DNA of 12,363 nucleotides. Origin: Blastomyces gilchristii SLH14081 (taxonomy: Eukaryota; Ascomycota; Eurotiomycetes; Onygenales; Ajellomycetaceae). Of this stretch, positions 7,980-12,363 are shown piece after piece (the first letter of the stretch is position 1; every line of letters starts with the position of its first letter). The notes beneath the pieces were generated by a model. The model was not told where the DNA came from. It worked only from the letters and a program-made list of their open reading frames with translations, and searched no databases. The translations under genes were made by a program, and so were the position numbers. The DNA lies in the NCBI RefSeq assembly GCF_000003855.2, contig NW_003101616.1, positions 14,406 to 26,768 on the forward strand, given 5' to 3'.

Positions 7980-9033
7980 TCTGTAAGAGTTTAAAAGTTA
8001 ATGTCTTCTTGAGCCTACTAATCTTCATTTAATTCTCTCAAGATTGATCACCTGCTTCTAGAATCTTGATATTGAAGTCAGAAATGAATATTATAAGAGA
8101 AGTGTTTCTCTGTTAAGTACTCTGTAACTAATCTAATGCTTTTTATTACATAATAGTATCTTGAAACATAATATTAAGATATTTGATGATATTATCAGGC
8201 ATTTGTAATACTGATTCACATACTTTCATTTATGAATGAAACTTCTATTTCATATAATTCTTCAATTATCTATTGATATATCAATCTTGATTGATTAGTA
8301 AACTGATGACATCTTCATCTATACTCAGTTTTATAAGTATTTTCATTCTTCATGATCAGTAGAGAGTGAGATTGAAAGTATTGAAATATATAAGACTATC
8401 TAAGTGTTCTTTCAGTGCTTTTATATTTGATTCTGTAGATGTTGAAATTGCATAAATTTCTTGTTAAGATAATTATTGAATCTCTTTATATTGATGTTAT
8501 TGAGTTGTATACATATCAGCTATTTATTATTATTATAGTTTCAACAATGCTCAGAGTCACTGTGATACTGTGTCTATACTTGTGTTCAAGAGTTCTCTCA
8601 TGTTATTGTTAGACATGATTATATTGATTATCAGATATATGATATCTGTGAAATCAGAAGAAGTGTAATTGTATCAATATCTTATATATCTGTATCAGAA
8701 CTCTTAAGTCTTTCACTGACATTCTCTTTATAAGATCTTATTCTCTTCATAAGATCTTGTTGCAGAGTCAGAGTGACTGATGAGTAAGCTTCTATTTGAG
8801 AACTCAGTGTTCACTTAACTGATTGAGACTCAGTGTCTGTTTAACTATTTAACTGTTTCTCTATTTCTTACATGTTATTACATGTTTAGATATCTCAGTG
8901 AGTAATCATTTCTAATGAGAAAATAATGAATATTTTTCAAGTGTAAGAGGTCTACACTGAATAGATTGGTATAATATATAGATCTCATATAACAAAGTGA
9001 AAAACATTAAAGAAGGAAAGAAAAGAGAGAAAG
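7980..9033. other. Right flank, AT-rich DNA without a recognisable gene
   Basis: No supported gene. The sequence is strongly AT-rich, with few GG, CC or CG. Short imperfect repeats occur: 'ataagatctt(a/g)tt' twice at about 8731-8760 and an 'actcagtgt' unit with a period near 27 bp around 8804-8855. It is the continuation of the pre-insertion locus from the left flank. Confidence 0.55.
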
Positions 9034-9240
9034 TGTGAGAATCAGTGATTGAAATGAATATTTATACATGTATATAATGACATACGCGGTGGAGCTTCAG
9101 AATAGAAGAATAGAAATTCTGTAGGTTTTCAGCTGAGAATCAGTGACCGAGAATTGAAGTGGTAGAAATCTGTGAAGTGTAATAGAATAGTCTATATGAT
9201 TGATCAGGCGCAGCCCGCCACACTCTCAGTGTATAGTACA
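9034..9240. other. CpG-bearing patch in AT-rich DNA, possibly an old repeat end
   Basis: Two GC-rich words survive here, acgcggtgg near 9084-9092 and ggcgcagcccgcc near 9207-9219, in otherwise CG-free DNA. A 13-bp direct repeat, tgagaatcagtga, occurs at 9036-9048 and 9134-9146. The look resembles the spared outer ends of the LTRs, so a solo LTR or other transposon end is possible. I found no convincing target duplication or termini. Confidence 0.3.
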
Positions 9241-10413
9241 TGTTAAAAAGATTAAGTTTTATTTTATTAATATAAATGCAAGCTTCTCTCACATCTATAG
9301 AAGTAATTAACAGACTGTTTATTTCTTCTACTGAACTAAGATCTTTCTTATTAATAAGAGTGTGCATATATTTAAACGCATTCTTATCAGATAATATAAT
9401 GTAGAAGACTGCAGTATCTAGATATTATAGAGAGTCTCTATAGATTATTAACAGAGTCTACTTACTTATTATAAACAGATCTTTTACAGTCTCTGTAAAG
9501 CTATTATTTTTCACTTTTTTCTCAGAGACTATATGCTTTTATATATAATATTCAATATCAGAGAAGTAAATATTTTATTATTTCTATAATTAAGTCTTCT
9601 AATTCTTGTAATAGTAGACTGTTTTAGTGTGATCTCAGTAACTGTATTACTTATATTTAAGATCTGAATTAAATGTATTTTTTCATTGAATGTAAAAGAT
9701 GTTTTCTCTTCAATTATCTATAAACTACTATTTCATCAGTTTATCTACTTCTTTAATCTTCTTAACATTCTTATTCTTTTTCTTTTTCTTTTTCTTTTTA
9801 GCTTCTTTCACTGATATTCTCTTTTTATTATCATTTAATCTGATAACTGTTTTGTAGTAAATAAGATTATTAATAAGATTATCAAAATCAATCTTAGAAA
9901 TAAATATCTTTGAAATTTCTTAATATAGATTCTTAACATAGATTTGAATGAATATTCATATATAAGTCTTCAGATCATAAATAAATCATTAAGTAAGAAT
10001 GTCTTTAAATATTAATTAGTTATAAGTATTAATTTCATTTATTGTTACTTATCAGTGTGTTGTATATAGTGTAATATTATTATTATAATCAGTGATTATT
10101 ATAGTAATAACTTTATTATATAATTTGAATTAAAGATCTACTTAGTGTATTTAATATTCTAATTCAACTGCTTATTATAGTGTAGCTAATTACCTTATCT
10201 TAATAATACTGTAATTATTAACTCAGTTCAGTTTTAATTGAATAAGTATTTACAGCTCTGTTTTCATTAAGCTTTATATATACTCTTATAATCTGTCTTC
10301 TTTATAGCATCAGATCTTTAAATCTTTATCTATTAATTAAGAATTAGAGAAAACCTCTTCATCTGCAAGAATATGAAATATATTAATCAAAATCACTTTT
10401 AATTTAATCATCC
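9241..10413. other. Very AT-rich stretch without a gene
   Basis: I see no gene, RNA or known repeat in these 1.2 kb apart from the hexanucleotide tract at 9776-9799. Stops are frequent in all frames except for a 75-codon minus-strand frame at 9140-9367 that has no recognisable content. The composition is richer in A and T than the retrotransposon. Confidence 0.55.
9776..9799. repeat. (CTTTTT)4 simple repeat
   Basis: Four perfect consecutive copies of cttttt, with the C residues at 9776, 9782, 9788 and 9794. It is an ordinary microsatellite in an AT-rich region. Confidence 0.9.
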
Positions 10414-10417
10414 AAAG

Positions 10418-10894
10418 TTAATCAATCAGCATCACCACGAACTCGCTCGATTTTTCGAATAAGAACCCGCCGGTAGATCCATCGAAAAGCCCTCGATCAT
10501 ACGAGCATTCTGACCCCATCGCCGACCGCATACCCTGTGTGGTGGTGGAGTTATCCAGCCAAATGTGAACCGGACGTTGTTCGAAACTCCTGTGTGGGAT
10601 TATCCCCCGTTCTCCCCTACCACACCACAACCCCGGGCCAAAGTGCCATACAAATTGTAAGGTGAAGAGACCTAGCCATATGCACCAATCTTCTCGATTT
10701 TGGAAGATCCCCGATCTGTAGTTGTGGAGATATCTGAGGAGTGACCTCTGCGAAAACCCTGTCCATCTTTGATGTTCCAAAACACCAACGCCAAGTCCCA
10801 CCCTCGTACCGCCCTTCCTAATCTGGCCCATCCCTGGTAGAAAAATACAAAAAGATACCTCGGTGATAATATCAAGCACATAATCAACGGCCAC
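10418..10894 (-). CDS. Unrecognised 158-codon open frame in the GC island
   Basis: The minus-strand frame ends at a TAA at 10418-10420 and is open upward to a TGA at 10940-10942, about 173 codons. No ATG lies near its beginning; a GTG is at 10892-10894 and the first ATG is near 10827. A fungal gene would therefore need an upstream exon, or the frame is not coding. The product is rich in Gly, Ser, Arg and Trp, has no clear membrane segment or motif, and is unlike any family I know. Its first 35 or so residues are repeated with many conservative changes when the second tandem copy (10937-11049) is translated on the same strand, though in another frame because the 155-bp period is not a multiple of three. 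The length is more than expected by chance only in the context of this GC content. I infer no function. Confidence 0.3.
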   Translation of the reverse strand: MAVDYVLDIITEVSFCIFLPGMGQIRKGGTRVGLGVGVLEHQRWTGFSQRSLLRYLHNYRSGIFQNREDWCIWLGLFTLQFVWHFGPGLWCGRGERGIIPHRSFEQRPVHIWLDNSTTTQGMRSAMGSECSYDRGLFDGSTGGFLFEKSSEFVVMLID

Positions 10895-11049
10895 TTCTGA
10901 AGTGCAACCTCCGCGGTCTGTCTTCAGTGTATCTAGACATCAATGCCAAGTCCCACCCTCGTATCACCCCTCTCAATCTGGCCCATCCCCGACAGAAAAG
11001 TACAAAAAGATACCTCAGCAACTGTACTCAATACATAATCAGCAGACAC
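10761..11049. repeat. Tandem duplication with 155-bp period, two diverged copies
   Basis: Sequence 10782-10894 aligns without gaps to 10937-11049. I count 25 differences in 113 bp, 22 of them transitions. Similarity extends leftwards at lower identity to about 10761 and 10916. A possible third fragment, with ggtctg and ctttgat words, lies at about 11077-11095. Both directions of C/T and G/A difference occur, so both copies have mutated since duplication. Confidence 0.8.
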
Positions 11050-11725
11050 AACAACTATAAAATCAGTATACCCCAAGGTCTGACTGAGCCTTTGATCCCT
11101 GCACAGTGAGATATATTAAATCTAGTTTTAATATCTCAATATTCAATAGATTCTGCAAGAGATTGAGAACAGCAACACTAGGTTTCTATTGAATTTGAGA
11201 ATTAACTCTATATTGATATAATCATTGACAAAGTCTTCTATTTTAAGATATAAATAATCAGTTCCTCTACATCCTGCTGACAATATTTACATTATTATAT
11301 AGAAACAGACTTATATTCTCTATAATATCAAGACTCTGAAGAGGGAAAGTCTTGATAGAGAGTATATAGTAGTGCATATCTTAGTAGTTTCTATCTCATT
11401 CTTCTGCAGCAGTTAATGCAAAAAAAAGATTTTAGAAATAGTTTTTTACTTCTCTTGAAAAAGTAAGATGTTTTTCTCTGAGTTTTATACAATATTCTTA
11501 CAAAGAATTAAAAACAGAGTTGTTTTCTGTCATAATTTCATATTCTTTTAAGTAAGAATTACTTTTTCAGTGACTGAAGAGCTTTCATTAATACTTAATT
11601 CTTTTTTACACTCTTTATTAACTGATTTGAGTTGCACACTTGTTGTGTGAGAAGAATTGAATAATTTAGAATAAAATTAAATAGTTTTAATCAATTTCTC
11701 TGCACAAAATTGATTTATTTTTTGT

Positions 11726-11746
11726 CAGTTTTTCTCTCAAAAACTG
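11726..11746. repeat. Perfect inverted repeat, 8-bp arms
   Basis: cagttttt and aaaaactg are separated by five bases (ctctc). It could form a small hairpin. Its function is unknown and it may be chance in A/T-rich DNA. Confidence 0.5.
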
Positions 11747-11823
11747 TCATATCATCTGATTTACTATCAATTGATATCATACTTTTCCTCACTGTATTCC
11801 AAGAAAGAGATTGTAAAGATTTT

Positions 11824-11846
11824 ATTGATTTATCTTAAAAATCAAT
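11824..11846. repeat. Perfect inverted repeat, 8-bp arms
   Basis: attgattt and aaatcaat are separated by seven bases. It is a second hairpin of the same type about 98 bp downstream of the first. Confidence 0.5.
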
Positions 11847-11944
11847 TTTAGTTTATTAAATTCTCTTCAAAAATCTAACCTAGTTACTGAACTAGTGTGA
11901 AAAAAATCAGGTGTTTTATACACAAAAGTCTGTTATTCTTCTTT

Positions 11945-12078
11945 TGAAATAGTCTGATCAACTTTTCAATTGAAAACAGATTTAGAAACCTCTTAATTGA
12001 AACAGTCTGACCAACTTTTCAATTTAAAAGAGTTTAATAAATATCTCAATTGAATTAGTCTGATCAACTTTTCATTGA
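11945..12078. repeat. 53-bp tandem repeat, about 2.5 copies
   Basis: Units begin at 11945, 11998 and 12051 with tgaa(a/t)(t/c)agtctga(t/c)c followed by aacttttca; the spacing is exactly 53 bp. The third copy is cut short after about 24 bases of good match. The first unit contains a 14-bp palindrome, ttttcaattgaaaa, at 11963-11976. The array ends about 10 bp before the ATG at 12088, so it occupies the promoter or leader position of that frame and may carry a repeated regulator site. That role is inference. Confidence 0.85.
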
Positions 12079-12087
12079 GTAAGAACA

Positions 12088-12363
12088 ATGAGTTCAAAAG
12101 TACACTCAGTTCATGTGAAAAAAGATGCTTTCTCAAATGCTATTCCTGAGATTAAAATTCTGAAGAGAAGAAAGAAGAAGAATAGAGAACAACAAGTTCT
12201 TGAAATACAGAAACTTGAAAAAGCAAGTAAAATTCTTGAAAGCAGTGTCTGAGTGAGATGATGAGAAGTTTTGTTAATTCTTCATGCTCAGGCTAGATAC
12301 TACAGAAAGTGATCAGTCAAACTTGGATTCAAACACAGTCAAAAACTTTGAAAATTTCTAATA
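12088..12363 (+). pseudogene. Start of an unrecognised Lys/Glu-rich frame interrupted only by TGA, open at window end
   Basis: An ATG at 12088-12090 opens 54 codons to a TGA at 12250-12252. The product begins Met-Ser-Ser-Lys, has a basic cluster of Arg and Lys near residues 30-37 and then a charged, probably helical or coiled segment rich in Glu, Gln, Leu and Lys. After the first TGA the same frame continues to the window edge with further TGA at 12259, 12262, 12310 and 12349 but no TAA or TAG, 92 codons in all, with an aromatic and basic second part. In gag-pol TGA frequently replaces tryptophan, and the same loss of TGG would explain this pattern, making it a mutated 5' part of a gene continuing to the right. 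Alternatively it is a genuine small ORF of 54 residues, or an intron begins near 12252 (gtgaga) and ends near a cag at about 12292. I recognise no family. Confidence 0.4.

Larger units (their letters stand above)
10414..11106. other. GC-richer island with intact CpG, sharply bounded by AT-rich DNA
   Basis: About 690 bp in which CC, GG and CG are frequent (for example cccgccgg near 10457 and accccgggcc near 10630), unlike all the DNA around it. Both edges are abrupt. It contains an open frame of 158 codons on the minus strand and a tandem duplication in its right third. It may be a recent insertion, part of a gene, or the unmutated remainder of an older sequence. An imperfect hairpin of gagatat(at)taaa type lies just beyond its right edge at about 11107-11136. 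Confidence 0.7.
11107..11944. other. AT-rich stretch with short hairpins, no gene seen
   Basis: No protein or RNA gene is recognised. Short inverted repeats with A-rich and T-rich arms are frequent in the second half, including those at 11726-11746 and 11824-11846 and a cacac-ttgtt-gtgtg near 11635-11650. The left part has no visible structure beyond a hairpin-like sequence at the island edge. Confidence 0.5.

Noticed and set aside
9034..9240. Solo LTR call
   Set aside because: A TG start and CA end can be chosen, but there are no matching inverted termini or target duplication, and no second copy in the window.
9140..9367. 75-codon minus-strand open frame
   Set aside because: No recognisable domain, no supporting context, and it crosses the CpG-bearing patch. 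Most likely a chance frame.
10672..11109. Other overlapping frames in the GC island (10672-10887 minus, 10927-11109 plus)
   Set aside because: They overlap the longer minus frame and show no family features. The plus frame mirrors the tandem repeat in translation, but so does the minus strand, so coding strand cannot be decided.
11945..12078. CRISPR-like array
   Set aside because: The units are contiguous 53-bp tandem repeats without unique spacers, in a eukaryotic context.

Overview
The window looks like AT-rich, gene-poor repeat DNA from a fungal nuclear genome, most likely a filamentous ascomycete. The evidence is a chromodomain-bearing Ty3/gypsy retrotransposon (chromovirus), pervasive C-to-T type hypermutation resembling repeat-induced point mutation (RIP), and sharp alternation of mutated AT-rich DNA with short unmutated GC-rich islands. 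The species cannot be named from the sequence.

Layout. 1-726 is mutated flanking DNA without a recognisable gene. 727-7974 is one complete but dead LTR retrotransposon. It has two 258-bp LTRs (727-984 and 7717-7974) with perfect 8-bp inverted termini and a perfect 5-bp target duplication (aagag) on each side. It is oriented right to left: the 5' LTR is on the right and the polypurine tract touches the left LTR. On the minus strand one reading frame of about 1,621 codons (7684 down to 2822) carries Gag with a zinc knuckle, protease, reverse transcriptase, RNase H, a DD35E integrase and a chromodomain. I counted 68 stops in it, 42 of them TGA, yet all recognised domains share one frame, so no net frameshift has occurred. 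A second decayed, coding-like frame (2612-1851, minus) lies between pol and the 3' LTR.

7980-10413 is AT-rich flank without a supported gene, with a small CpG-bearing patch near 9084-9222 and a hexanucleotide tract at 9776-9799. 10414-11106 is a GC-richer island holding an unrecognised 158-codon open frame and a tandem duplication with a 155-bp period. 11107-11944 is AT-rich with short hairpins. 11945-12078 is a 53-bp tandem repeat (about 2.5 copies) ending some 10 bp before an ATG at 12088. That ATG opens a Lys/Glu-rich frame interrupted only by TGA and still running at the window end.

The most interesting signal is the mutation process. The two LTRs differ at 28 of 258 positions, all transitions, with inferred contexts CpG 12, CpC 10, CpA 6 and CpT 0. 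The mutated half of each LTR faces the interior of the element and the outer edges are largely spared. This departs from the CpA-dominated Neurospora pattern and explains the near absence of GG, CC and CG and the excess of TGA at tryptophan positions.
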